This document shows, one piece after another, positions 45,340-54,297 of a DNA stretch of 64,000 bases (its first letter is position 1; each line of letters begins with the position of its first letter). The DNA lies in contig QQVE01000055.1 in the NCBI GenBank assembly GCA_003389325.1, forward strand, positions 1-64,000. Reading direction: 5' to 3'. Origin of the DNA: Planctomycetota bacterium (lineage in GTDB: Bacteria > Planctomycetota > Planctomycetia > Pirellulales > PALSA-1355). A model generated the notes under the pieces. That model saw nothing but the letters and a program-made list of their open reading frames with translations, ran no database searches and was not told the origin of the DNA. The position numbers were made by a program, and so were the translations under genes.

Positions 45340-46623
45340 ATGAAACCCCGAAGACTGCTGCACATTATCGGCCCTGGCATCCTTGTGGCGGCCACCGGCG
45401 TCGGCGCTGGCGATCTGGCCACGGCCTCGTTCACCGGCAGCGTGCTGGGGCTGGCCATCCTGTGGGCGGTGCTCTTAGGCGCGCTGATGAAGTTCGTGCT
45501 CAACGAGGGACTGACTCGCTGGCAACTGGCCACCGGCACGACGCTCATCGAGGGCTGTGTCGAGCATTTTGGCCGGCCCGCGCGTTGGGCCTTTCTCGGC
45601 TATCTCGTGTTCTGGAGTTTCTTTGTCGGGGCGGCCCTGATGAGCGCCGTGGGCGTGACGGCCCATGCGATCTTTCCACTGACGGGAACCGAGCCGCAAG
45701 ACGCCTCGACCGACAAGATCGTCTACGGCGTGTTGCACAGTGCCTTGGCCGTGGTGCTCGTGCAGGTCGGCGGTTACCGCTTGTTCGAGAAGGTGATGAG
45801 CGTTTGTATCAGCCTGATGTTTCTCGTGGTCGTCGTTTCGGCCATCGCTCTGGGACCGGATCTCGGCGGGCTGCTGCGAGGCTTGCTCGTTCCTGTGATT
45901 CCCGCGGGCGGAACGGCATGGACGGTGGCGCTTATCGGAGGCGTCGGCGGCACGGTCACCGTGTTGTGCTACGGATACTGGATACGCGAGGAAGGGCGGC
46001 TCACAACCGACGACCTGGCCACGTGCCGCATCGACCTGGCAACCGGATATCTCATGACGGCCGTATTCGGCGTGGCGATGGTGATCATCGGTGGCACGCT
46101 GGGACAGCTTGAAGGCAGCGGCGCCACACTGGTGGTGGAAATGGCTCGCACGCTCGAAACGGCACTCGGGCGTGCCGGGCCCTTCGCGAAGTGGGCCTTT
46201 CTCATCGGTGCGTGGGCCGCGGTGTTCAGCAGTCTGCTGGGCGTTTGGCAGAGCATCCCCTACCTGTTTGCCGATTTGTGGAACTTGATGCGCGGTGCCA
46301 GCCCCCAACGAACTACTATCGATACCCGCTCGCTACCGTATCGCGGCTATCTGTACGCGCTGGCTATTGTTCCGGTGGCGGGGATGACAACCGGGTTCCA
46401 GGCGATGCAGAAGGCCTACGCGATCGTCGGGGCGTTGTTCGTGCCGATGCTCGCCGTGGCCCTGCTGGTGCTCAACGGCCGTGCGGCTTGGGTCGGTCAG
46501 CAGTACCGAAACTCCTGGCTCACCGTGGCGATGTTGGCGGGAACTACCTTGTTCTTCGTGCTCGCCGCGGGTCTCGTCGTGCAGGGCCTCTTGGCTTCAG
46601 CACCCGCGGCATCGGCCAGCTAG
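45340..46623 (+). CDS. Divergent Nramp-family divalent metal transporter
   Basis: The 427-residue protein has about eleven membrane helices and fits the Nramp fold (PF01566) by its start 'IIGPGILVAATGVGAGDLAT' and 'LGALMKFVLNEGLTRWQLAT'. The canonical metal-site motifs are changed: helix 1 has 'GVGAGDLA' where typical manganese/iron Nramps have DPGN, and no MPH motif is seen in helix 6 ('GGVGGTVTVLCYGYWIREEG'). This points to one of the divergent Nramp clades whose substrate may differ (magnesium, aluminium or unknown). The ATG at 45340 was chosen over an earlier start since it opens the conserved region. It lies 117 bases after the metal ABC operon on the same strand and may belong to it. 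Confidence 0.8.
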   Translation: MKPRRLLHIIGPGILVAATGVGAGDLATASFTGSVLGLAILWAVLLGALMKFVLNEGLTRWQLATGTTLIEGCVEHFGRPARWAFLGYLVFWSFFVGAALMSAVGVTAHAIFPLTGTEPQDASTDKIVYGVLHSALAVVLVQVGGYRLFEKVMSVCISLMFLVVVVSAIALGPDLGGLLRGLLVPVIPAGGTAWTVALIGGVGGTVTVLCYGYWIREEGRLTTDDLATCRIDLATGYLMTAVFGVAMVIIGGTLGQLEGSGATLVVEMARTLETALGRAGPFAKWAFLIGAWAAVFSSLLGVWQSIPYLFADLWNLMRGASPQRTTIDTRSLPYRGYLYALAIVPVAGMTTGFQAMQKAYAIVGALFVPMLAVALLVLNGRAAWVGQQYRNSWLTVAMLAGTTLFFVLAAGLVVQGLLASAPAASAS

Positions 46624-46795
46624 GCGCGTGCCTTCTTGCGCTCCCTACGCGGGCAAATGGGGCACAATCGGCTCCAGATTCCTTGCGGTCACGCTTCGGG
46701 CAGTCGTTTTTCGTGTTCTAGACTTAGGAACCCCCCGGGAGTCCCTGGACGCCCGCTTCACTGCAAGCGCCATCCACCTGTGATTCGAGATTCTC

Positions 46796-47380
46796 GTGAT
46801 GGAATACGAAGTGTCAGTCCGCGCCCTCTCCGCGACATCGGCAGTCGCGATGTTGACCGCACTCTTGGCCGGCTGCGACCGAACGGCGCAAAGTGCTCCG
46901 ATCAACGCAGACCGCCCTTTGGTACGCGTTACCAACCCGATCACGCGCGACGTCACGGAGTACGCCTATTTCACCGGCCGGACCGATGCCGTGGAGTCGG
47001 TCGAAGTTCGTGCCCGAGTGACGGGCTACCTGGTGTCGGTCGATTTCCATCCCGGCTGTGACGTCGAGAAAGGGCAGCGTCTGTTTCAGATTGACTAGCG
47101 TCCCTATCAGGCCGAACTGGATCGCCGTACGGCGCAGGTGGAAATGGCGGAGGTGAACCTGAGAAATGCCGAGGCCAACTACGAGGAAACCGGTGATCTG
47201 GTCGACCTCGTGTGGATCCGCGATGCCGCGACGGCCGAGGTCGTGAAGAACAGCGCCTGCGTTATGACGCTCGACTCGGAGGGGGCCGCCAAGCAATTCA
47301 TTCTCGAGCAATCGGACCACGTCCCGGTCTGGGTCTCGTTTCGCATCGACAAAGATCTCGACGAGCCGCACGCAGAATAA
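46796..47380 (+). pseudogene. Decayed RND efflux periplasmic adaptor (AcrA/MexA-like)
   Basis: The frame opens with ATG at 46796, a lipoprotein signal ('MLTALLAGCDRTAQ') and the adaptor core 'RDVTEYAYFTGRTDAVESV', 'VEVRARVTGYLVSVDFHPG' and 'VEKGQRLFQID'. A TAG at 47096-47098 then interrupts the usual 'ID.RPYQAELD' motif, which resumes in the same frame as RPYQAELDRRTAQVEMAEVN. After 'NYEETGDLVD' the sequence jumps to what looks like a late part of the family ('FILEQSDHVPVWVSFRIDKD'). A normal adaptor has about 370-420 codons; here fewer than 200 remain. A nonsense change plus a large internal deletion mark it as dead. No RND pump gene remains nearby. Confidence 0.85.
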
Positions 47381-47502
47381 GTGATGCCGATACTCCGCGA
47401 ATGCGACTCGAACGAGCGGGTGCGATTTCCTTAGCGGGCCACTTATCGGCGCCATCACATGCCGTGTAGTTGCATCGCGTTCAATCCGGGAAGTGCGAGA
47501 GT

Positions 47503-47530
47503 TTGCCAGGCCTCAGAAATCCAGTATATT
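47503..47530 (+). promoter_or_regulatory. Candidate promoter of the LEPRxLL mosaic gene
   Basis: TTGCCA (47503-47508) and TATATT (47525-47530), each 5 of 6 matches to consensus, are 16 bases apart. The chosen start codon is 86 bases downstream of the -10 hexamer. Confidence 0.55.
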
Positions 47531-47615
47531 CCCCATTCCTGCTGTATGACCTTGGCTGGCCTGATCGCCTATCGTGGACTCGCGCTCTCATCCTGTTTCT
47601 GCACCGCGGAATGAA

Positions 47616-50600
47616 ATGAAATCCCATCTTGTATCGCGCCAACGCCGCGGGCCGCGCTCATGGCGCTGGCGCTTCTCTTGCGAGGAGCTCGAACCTCGTT
47701 GCCTACTTGCAATCGACATTTTCGCGGCCGGAGCCACCGGCTCCGAATCGCTCTCGCTGCAAGTCGAAGGGGAATCTGTTCAGACTTGGACGAACGTCGC
47801 GGGAAACTACGATGACGGCGTTTTTCAGCAGTTTACCTACGACGCGGAAGGGATCTCCGTCGACTCGATCCGAGTGGCATTCGTCAACGATGGCAATACA
47901 CCCGGCGGCCTGGACAAAAACCTGCGCGTCGATCGCATCGTAGTCGATGGCGTAACCTATCAAGCCGAAGCGCCCAATGTTCTCTCGACCGGTACCTGGA
48001 CCAGTCCGGATGGCTGCGCGCCCGGCTACAAGCAGAGTGAGTACCTGCACTGCAATGGATATCTCGCCTTCGCCGGCTCCGCCGGCGGTTCCGTCGTTCG
48101 CGTGCTGGCCGCTGGTGCCACGGGCCAGGAGGTGATCGAACTGCGGATCGATGGCACGACAGTCAGCACTTTCTCGAACATCGGCGGCAACTATAGCTCG
48201 GGGCAGTTCGTCACGTACACGCACGTGGCCGACTCGCTCGTCACGGCGGATCAGGTGGAAGTCGCTTTCGTCAACGACGGGAACACGCCCGGCGGACTGG
48301 ACAAGAATGTCCGCGTTGACGGCATCGAGATCGACGGACAGTTTTTTGAGTCTGAAGCTGCCACCGTGTGGACGACCGGAACCTGGACCGATCCGGACGG
48401 TTGCACGCCAGGGTACAAGCAAAGCGAGTATCTTCACTGCGAAGGGAGCTTGTTCTATGCCACGACAGCGTCCAACCCTGGCGTTATCGGCCTGGCAACC
48501 AATGCGTACAGCATCGACGAGGACGCCGGCAGCGTCGATGTCGTGATCGAGCGCGGCCAGGGGAGCGATGGAAACGTGACGGTCGACTACCGCACCTACG
48601 CCGGCTCCGCGAGCGAGGGAGAGGATTTTCAGGGGGTATCAGGCACTGCAGAGTTCCTCGCCGGAGAGACTTTCAAGGTGATCTCCGTGCCGATTCTCGA
48701 CGACGTGCTCGAAGAAGAAACGGAGCTTTTCAGTTTCACGATCGACAACGTTCAGGGAGGGGCGACCCTGCTGGTGCCGCGCACAGCGCTCATCTCGATC
48801 CTCGACGACGAGAACCCGGTGGGTGGAGGCGACGGCCTGTCCTTCGACTACCGAGACTTCAGCAACCCCGTCGACCTGCAATTCAACGGCGACGCCGATA
48901 CGGTAGCGGGACGACTCCAACTGACGGACGACGGCCAGGGACAGGTTGGTAGCGCCTTCCACACGGCGGCGCTGGCTCTCGATACTGAGACCTCGTTTGC
49001 CAGCCTGTTGGAAGTTCAGCTCAGCGGCGGACAGGGTACCGGGGGTGCCGATGGCCTGGCCTTTGTTCTGGCGAACACTCCCGACGGGCCACAGGCGCTG
49101 GGTGCGCCGGGCGACGGCCTCGGCTACTATGCCATCGGCACTGCGAGCATGGCGATCGAGTTAGATACCTACCAGAACGAATTCGATCCCAGCGACAACC
49201 ACGTCTCGCTGCTAACGGGCGGCGACGTCGTTGCTCCGCTGGCAACCTCGCCGTCGCCGGTCGACTTGAATGGCGGTGGAATTGTCTACGTCTGGATCGA
49301 GTACGATGGCGCCGGCGACCTGCTGGAGGTTTTCGTCTCCTCCGCGCCAACGCAGCCCGACCAACCGCTGTTGAGTCACGAGATCGATCTGTCCGCGCTG
49401 CTGGGAAGCCAGGCTTTCCTTGGAGTCAGCGCCAGCACCGGCGGGCTTGGCAACGAACACAACGTGCTCGCGTGGAAGTTCGGCACTTCGGGTAGCCCCA
49501 ACTCGCCGACCAGCTTCGACGAGGAAATCGTGATCGACGGACTGACATGGCCCTCGGCAATCGAGTGGAGCGGCGATGGAGAGAACATGTACATCTCCGA
49601 GTTGCCGGGCATCGTACGGGTCTTTCGCGACGGCCAGTTGCTGCCCGCGCCGGTAGTCGACATTTCCCCGCGCGTCAACTTCACCGACGACCGCGGCCTG
49701 CTTGACATTGCTGTGCATCCCGATCTGGCCAACCACCCGTACCTCTACCTAATCTACGCGTACGATCCGCCAGAGGTGATGAACTACGCTGGGCTAGCTG
49801 GTCCCGACGGTGCGGGAAATCGAGCGGGACGCATGGAACGGTTTACTCTCGACGCCACGACCGACTACACGACCATCGTTCCCGGTTCTGAAGTCGTCTT
49901 GCTGGGGTCGAACAGCACCTGGGAGAACTTTAACGCCTTTGTCGATAGCACGAACGATTTCGACGAACCACCCGCCGGCGTTCTCCCAGGCGGCGAGAAT
50001 CTCCGCGATTTCCTGGCAGCCGATAGTCGGTCGCATACCGTCGGCCAGGTGGAGTTCGGTCTGGACGGGGCCCTGTACGTCACTAACGGCGATGGTGTTT
50101 CTTTCAACCAGGTGGATCCGCGGGCGGTGAGGGTGCAAGACGTCGACAACTTGTCGGGTAAGGTTCTCCGCCTCGATCCGCTCACAGGCGCAGGGTTGGC
50201 CGACAATCCGTTTTACGACGGCGACCCTCAAAGCAACCGGTCCAAGGTCTTTCAACTCGGGTTTCGGAACCCGTTCCGATTCACGATTCATCCCAGCACT
50301 GGCCAGATTTTCGTCGGCGATGTGGGGTGGACGATGTGGGAGGAAGTCAACACCGGCGACGCAGGTGACAACTTCGGCTGGCCTTACTACGAGGGAGCCA
50401 GCGGCGCAAGTGCAAGGACAAGCGAGTACCAGAACCTCCCCGAGGCCCAGGCGTTCTACGCCAGCGGGGAGCCCGTCACGCCCGCGATACTCGCCCTGAA
50501 TCATGGCATCGACGGAATCAACGCTATTGTCATGGGCGATGTATACGACGGCGACGTGTATTCCGAGGACTACCGGGGCGACCTGCTGTTCAACGACTTG

Positions 50601-51089
50601 GGACAAGGAATTGTGCGCAACGTTAGCTTCAATGCCGACGGGAGCATCGCGTCGGTTGAGACGTTCACGACCGGGGCCGAGGTGGTCGTTCACATTCGTA
50701 CGGGCCCCGACGGCTACCTGTACTATGTGGACTTGGACGACGGAGTCGTCGGCCGCTGGATTGAGTCAGCCAACCAGGCTGTCGCGAGCGGTTCCTCATC
50801 AACTTTCGCGTCGGATGACGCAACGATTGCGCTGGCCTTGTCCATGCCATCGCCAGCGTCGGACACAGGCGCCAATGCAACGGAGGCACGCGACGCCCAG
50901 GCGATCGAGGTGAGACCGGCGGACGGCCATCAGCCGCGTCCTTCTCGGCGCACTGTCTCGTCGTGCCTGGTGACGTCTTCTGTACTGCCGGCGCTCAATC
51001 GCGACGGGGCGGTGCTCGAGCACGTGTACGCAGCGTTGGGTGGCGACGATTCGTCGTCGGATGACGGCTTGCGGCTGCCGCTTCGGTAG
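47616..51089 (+). CDS. Secreted mosaic protein: LEPRxLL, two CBM60-like, Calx-beta, lectin, sorbosone-dehydrogenase-like propeller
   Basis: The protein has 1157 residues from the ATG at 47616; a GTG at 47574 is an alternative start. The N-terminus is arginine-rich and carries LEPRCLL (25-31), the planctomycete LEPRxLL sorting motif. Two similar modules of about 120 residues (34-155 and 162-285) share 'FVNDGNTPGGLDKN' and 'DGC.PGYKQSEYLHC' and resemble xylan-binding CBM60. A Calx-beta domain follows (about 288-400, 'VDVVIERGQGSDGNVTVDY', 'ISILDDE'). Next is an L-type-lectin-like sandwich (407-623, 'GGADGLAFVLANTPDG'). Last is a sorbosone/glucose-dehydrogenase-like six-bladed propeller (632-1050, 'RGLLDIAVHPDLANHPYLYL', 'VFQLGFRNPFRFTIHPSTGQ'). 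The tail 'GAVLEHVYAALGGDD' is typical of this secreted class. It probably binds polysaccharide at the cell surface and may oxidise sugars; activity is unproven. Confidence 0.85.
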   Translation: MKSHLVSRQRRGPRSWRWRFSCEELEPRCLLAIDIFAAGATGSESLSLQVEGESVQTWTNVAGNYDDGVFQQFTYDAEGISVDSIRVAFVNDGNTPGGLDKNLRVDRIVVDGVTYQAEAPNVLSTGTWTSPDGCAPGYKQSEYLHCNGYLAFAGSAGGSVVRVLAAGATGQEVIELRIDGTTVSTFSNIGGNYSSGQFVTYTHVADSLVTADQVEVAFVNDGNTPGGLDKNVRVDGIEIDGQFFESEAATVWTTGTWTDPDGCTPGYKQSEYLHCEGSLFYATTASNPGVIGLATNAYSIDEDAGSVDVVIERGQGSDGNVTVDYRTYAGSASEGEDFQGVSGTAEFLAGETFKVISVPILDDVLEEETELFSFTIDNVQGGATLLVPRTALISILDDENPVGGGDGLSFDYRDFSNPVDLQFNGDADTVAGRLQLTDDGQGQVGSAFHTAALALDTETSFASLLEVQLSGGQGTGGADGLAFVLANTPDGPQALGAPGDGLGYYAIGTASMAIELDTYQNEFDPSDNHVSLLTGGDVVAPLATSPSPVDLNGGGIVYVWIEYDGAGDLLEVFVSSAPTQPDQPLLSHEIDLSALLGSQAFLGVSASTGGLGNEHNVLAWKFGTSGSPNSPTSFDEEIVIDGLTWPSAIEWSGDGENMYISELPGIVRVFRDGQLLPAPVVDISPRVNFTDDRGLLDIAVHPDLANHPYLYLIYAYDPPEVMNYAGLAGPDGAGNRAGRMERFTLDATTDYTTIVPGSEVVLLGSNSTWENFNAFVDSTNDFDEPPAGVLPGGENLRDFLAADSRSHTVGQVEFGLDGALYVTNGDGVSFNQVDPRAVRVQDVDNLSGKVLRLDPLTGAGLADNPFYDGDPQSNRSKVFQLGFRNPFRFTIHPSTGQIFVGDVGWTMWEEVNTGDAGDNFGWPYYEGASGASARTSEYQNLPEAQAFYASGEPVTPAILALNHGIDGINAIVMGDVYDGDVYSEDYRGDLLFNDLGQGIVRNVSFNADGSIASVETFTTGAEVVVHIRTGPDGYLYYVDLDDGVVGRWIESANQAVASGSSSTFASDDATIALALSMPSPASDTGANATEARDAQAIEVRPADGHQPRPSRRTVSSCLVTSSVLPALNRDGAVLEHVYAALGGDDSSSDDGLRLPLR

Positions 51090-51185
51090 CCAACGTGCAT
51101 GGCTTCCTAACGGTTCCCGGGAAACGGGAATTGTGCCCACCCGCGCGAAGGGTGTGGGGAATGTGTTCATGTGTACACTATTGCC

Positions 51186-51419
51186 ATGCGCTCCGAGCAA
51201 CTCACCGAAGCCCAGCTCGAGTCCCTGGTCGCCAGCGTCCGGCCGATGCTCCGCTACCTGGGCCGGCTCGAGAAACGCATGGAGGCGCAGGGCTTTCCGG
51301 CCGACGATCGTCTGCTGCGACTGGTGCGCGAGACGCGTCAGGCAGCCCATGATTTGGCGCTCGAACTGCACTACTTGAGCTGCGACGGCGTAGGCCGGCC
51401 GCGTCGACAGCCCGACTAG
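51186..51419 (+). CDS. Small conserved-looking hypothetical protein
   Basis: The 77-residue protein starts MRSEQLTEAQLESLVASVRP and is probably all-helical, with 'YLGRLEKRMEAQGFPADD' and 'RETRQAAHDLALELHYLSC'. It has no signal or membrane segment. Its composition and codon use look like those of real genes here, and I believe similar short proteins occur in other planctomycetes, though no function comes to mind. A GTG at 51171 is a possible longer start; neither start has a strong ribosome-binding site. It lies 96 bases after the mosaic gene on the same strand. Confidence 0.55.
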   Translation: MRSEQLTEAQLESLVASVRPMLRYLGRLEKRMEAQGFPADDRLLRLVRETRQAAHDLALELHYLSCDGVGRPRRQPD

Positions 51420-51809
51420 CGATGGCGAAGGAGCAACGCGGGGTAGGTGCGGTTCCATATGTTCGCGCCACACGCGAATCGACACGCCGTGTCCACGGTT
51501 CCCTGCGAGCAACCCCGGCGAGCCGGAAGTGTTGCTGGCTGCCAGGCAGTCAACATGGGGAACGGCGCCCCGCTGGCGAGGAGGCGAGATCGGACGAGAC
51601 CGTTCTTGCTCGTTCCGGGCACTTCGCGCCAATCGGGCCAAGCGTCCACAGGACTGCCGTATGTCTTGTGCTTTCCGCATGCCAGCTCGTGGGACGGCCG
51701 GCTGTCCGTCCGAATCCCGCTCCTTCCTTGATTCGCGGCTGGCTGTACGCCTGTGCGGTGATAGAATCCATCAGCTTCCTATTAATCATGGGTTCCGGCG
51801 AGCACATCG
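51420..51809. other. Intergenic region before the ethylene-receptor-like kinase
   Basis: The 390 bases hold no convincing gene: short frames in several phases lack ribosome-binding sites and family features. The only regulatory-looking element is an extended -10 hexamer near the right end (51759-51767). No hairpin with a T-run was found for the gene to the left. Confidence 0.5.
51759..51767 (+). promoter_or_regulatory. Candidate extended -10 element for the histidine kinase gene
   Basis: TGaTAGAAT combines the TG of an extended -10 element with a TAGAAT hexamer (5 of 6). It lies 43 bases before the kinase start codon. No good -35 hexamer stands at normal distance, as is usual for extended -10 promoters. 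Confidence 0.35.
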
Positions 51810-54236
51810 ATGTTTGATTTTTTCGCGCAGCTCTTCAGTGCGGAGGGCTTCCCGCCAAGGTGGCAATGCGGAGACTGGTCGTCCTTTCACGGCTGGCTCT
51901 ACATCGTGTCCGACCTAGGCGTGTGGTCGGCCTACACGGCGATCCCCGCCGCCCTGGCGTATTTCGTCTGGCGCAAGCGGGCGGTGCCCTTTCGCGGCGT
52001 GTTTCTGCTGTTCATTGCATTCATCATGGCCTGTGGTTTGACGCACCTGCTCGACGCCGTGATGTTCTGGTGGCCGGGCTATCGCCTGCTGGGACTGGTT
52101 GAGCTGATCACCGCGGTAGTCTCCTGGGCCACGGTGGTCGTGCTGGTGCCGATGGTTCCCCGCGCGCTGGCCTTGCGCACCCCGGAGGAACTCGAGCGCG
52201 AGATCGAAGCCCGGCGAAAGGTCGAAAGCGAGCTACAACGGGCCAACGAAGACCTCGAACGCCGGGTCGCGCAGCGCACCGCTGAGCTCGAAGAAGCCAA
52301 CGCGACCTTGGTTCGAGAGCGCACACGGTTCGAGACGACGTTGGCCAGCATCGGTGATGCCGTGATCGCCACCGACACGTCCGGGCACGTCACGTTCGCC
52401 AACCCCGTTGCCGAGACGCTGACGGGTTGGAGCGTCGCAGAAATGGTGGGCCAGCCCCTCAATTCGGTCTTTGAGATCGTGCACGAGCAAACGCGGCAAC
52501 CGGCGGAGAATCCGGCTTACCGCGCCTTGAGCGAGGGCGCGATCGTCGGCCTGGCCAACTACACAGTCTTAATCGACAAGGAGGGTGTGGAACGACCGAT
52601 CGATGACAGCGCCGCCCCCATTCGTGGAGACGACGGCCGGATCCTAGGCGTCGTATTGACGTTTCGCGACGTGACGCTGCAGCGCAGCTCCGAGCGGCTT
52701 CTCGTGGAAAGCGAAGAGAAGTTTCGCACGATGGCCGATTCGATTCCGCAGTTGGCGTGGATGACCGAACCCGACGGATTCATCGTTTGGTACAACCAGC
52801 GATGGTACGACTACACCGGCACGACCTTCGAGGAGATGAAGGGCTGGCGATGGCGGGCGGTGCACGATCCCGATCACGTCGAACGCGTCGTGGCCAGTTG
52901 GAAGGCGGCCATCGCGCGGGGCGAGCCCTGGGAAGACACCTTTCCCCTTCGCCGGCACGATGGCGCCATGCGCTGGCACCTGTCGCGGGCAGTTCCCGTT
53001 CGGCACGAAGGCGGCGAGATCGCCGGCTGGTTCGGCACCAACACCGATATTACGGAAAGGTTGGAGATGGAAGAGACGCTCAAGGAAGAGGATCGGCGCA
53101 AGAATCTTTTTCTCTCAACCTTGGCTCACGAACTGCGAAATCCCCTGGCCACGATCAGCAACGCGCTGCAGCTCTGGCCGATGGTGCAGGACGACAAGGC
53201 CGAGATGCAACAGCTGCGAACGATGGCCGAGCGCCAGCTCCAGCAACTGGTGCGGCTCATCGACGACCTGTTGGAAGTCTCCCGAATCACGCGGGGTAAG
53301 ATCGAAGTTCGTCCTCAGCCCACGGACTTGCGGGCGATCGTAACGGATGTGATCGCGACGCTGCGCCGCTCGATCGAGTCGCACGACCACTTGCTTCACG
53401 TCGAGTTGCCCGAATCGCCGGTGATCGTCAATGCGGACGTCACACGCATGACACAGGTATTCACCAATCTGCTGAACAATGCCGACAAATACACGCCGAG
53501 CCGGGGAGAGATTACTATCCGCCTGGAGCAGGCCGAAGGTCGTGTCTTGCTCAGCGTGCGCGACAACGGGCTAGGCATCCCCAAAGGAATGTTGACCAAG
53601 ATCTTCGAGATGTTCCAGCAGGTGGATAGCTCACCCGAGCGCTCCCAGGGAGGGCTGGGTATCGGGCTGACGCTGGCCCGAGAACTCGTCGACATGCACG
53701 GCGGCACGATCGAGGCCAAGAGCGAAGGCCCCGGAACCGGCAGCGAGTTCGTAGTCACCTTGCCCGCTCTAGCCGCAACTGCCGATGCCGAGTCGCGCCC
53801 CACCGAGGAACCCACTGCGGCCGAGGGAGCGCTGCCGCGCCTGCGCGTGCTGGTCGTCGATGACGTCCAGGCTTCGGCGAAGACTCTGGGCAAGATCTTG
53901 GAGAAAATCGGGCAAGACGTCGCGGTCGTAACCGAGCCTGCCGCCGCGATCGAGCACGTCCGGCAGCATCATCCGGACGTCGTGTTTCTCGATATTGCCA
54001 TGCCGGGCATGAACGGCTACGACGTCGCGCGGTGCATCCGGGCGGACGCGGCCGACCTCCAGCCGGTTATCGTCGCACTCACTGGCTACGGGCAAGAGGA
54101 AGACCGTCAGGCTGCCTACGATGCCGGCTTCAATCGGCACATGACCAAGCCGGCAAACATCACTGCGCTGAAGCAGTTGCTCTCGAGCCTGAGTTCTCCG
54201 AAAACTCCGCCGCCCCAGTCGAAGGACGTGCCTTAG
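51810..54236 (+). CDS. Hybrid histidine kinase with ethylene-receptor-like copper-binding domain
   Basis: The 808-residue protein starts with three membrane helices (about 27-130) that match the ethylene-binding domain of plant ETR1. Asp35, Tyr42, Ile45, Pro46, Ile72, Cys75 and His79 keep exactly the spacing of ETR1 Asp25, Tyr32, Ile35, Pro36, Ile62, Cys65 and His69; the Cys and His are copper ligands in ETR1. A coiled coil follows, then two PAS domains (about 170-290, 300-425; 'GWRWRAVHDPDHVERV'). The kinase core comes next: H-box 'LAHELRNPLATISNAL' with His440, N-box 'FTNLLNNADKYTP', G-boxes 'VRDNGLGIPKGML' and 'GGLGIGLTLARELV'. A C-terminal receiver has Asp728 in 'VVFLDIAMPGMNG'. It should autophosphorylate in response to a small ligand such as ethylene and relay phosphate through its own receiver. 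A lone response regulator lies convergently downstream. Confidence 0.9.
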   Translation: MFDFFAQLFSAEGFPPRWQCGDWSSFHGWLYIVSDLGVWSAYTAIPAALAYFVWRKRAVPFRGVFLLFIAFIMACGLTHLLDAVMFWWPGYRLLGLVELITAVVSWATVVVLVPMVPRALALRTPEELEREIEARRKVESELQRANEDLERRVAQRTAELEEANATLVRERTRFETTLASIGDAVIATDTSGHVTFANPVAETLTGWSVAEMVGQPLNSVFEIVHEQTRQPAENPAYRALSEGAIVGLANYTVLIDKEGVERPIDDSAAPIRGDDGRILGVVLTFRDVTLQRSSERLLVESEEKFRTMADSIPQLAWMTEPDGFIVWYNQRWYDYTGTTFEEMKGWRWRAVHDPDHVERVVASWKAAIARGEPWEDTFPLRRHDGAMRWHLSRAVPVRHEGGEIAGWFGTNTDITERLEMEETLKEEDRRKNLFLSTLAHELRNPLATISNALQLWPMVQDDKAEMQQLRTMAERQLQQLVRLIDDLLEVSRITRGKIEVRPQPTDLRAIVTDVIATLRRSIESHDHLLHVELPESPVIVNADVTRMTQVFTNLLNNADKYTPSRGEITIRLEQAEGRVLLSVRDNGLGIPKGMLTKIFEMFQQVDSSPERSQGGLGIGLTLARELVDMHGGTIEAKSEGPGTGSEFVVTLPALAATADAESRPTEEPTAAEGALPRLRVLVVDDVQASAKTLGKILEKIGQDVAVVTEPAAAIEHVRQHHPDVVFLDIAMPGMNGYDVARCIRADAADLQPVIVALTGYGQEEDRQAAYDAGFNRHMTKPANITALKQLLSSLSSPKTPPPQSKDVP

Positions 54237-54297
54237 CCCATGGCTGGTCGTCGAGCCGCCGAAGTGGCCGATAGTCTACCGTCGTGTGACCACCCAG

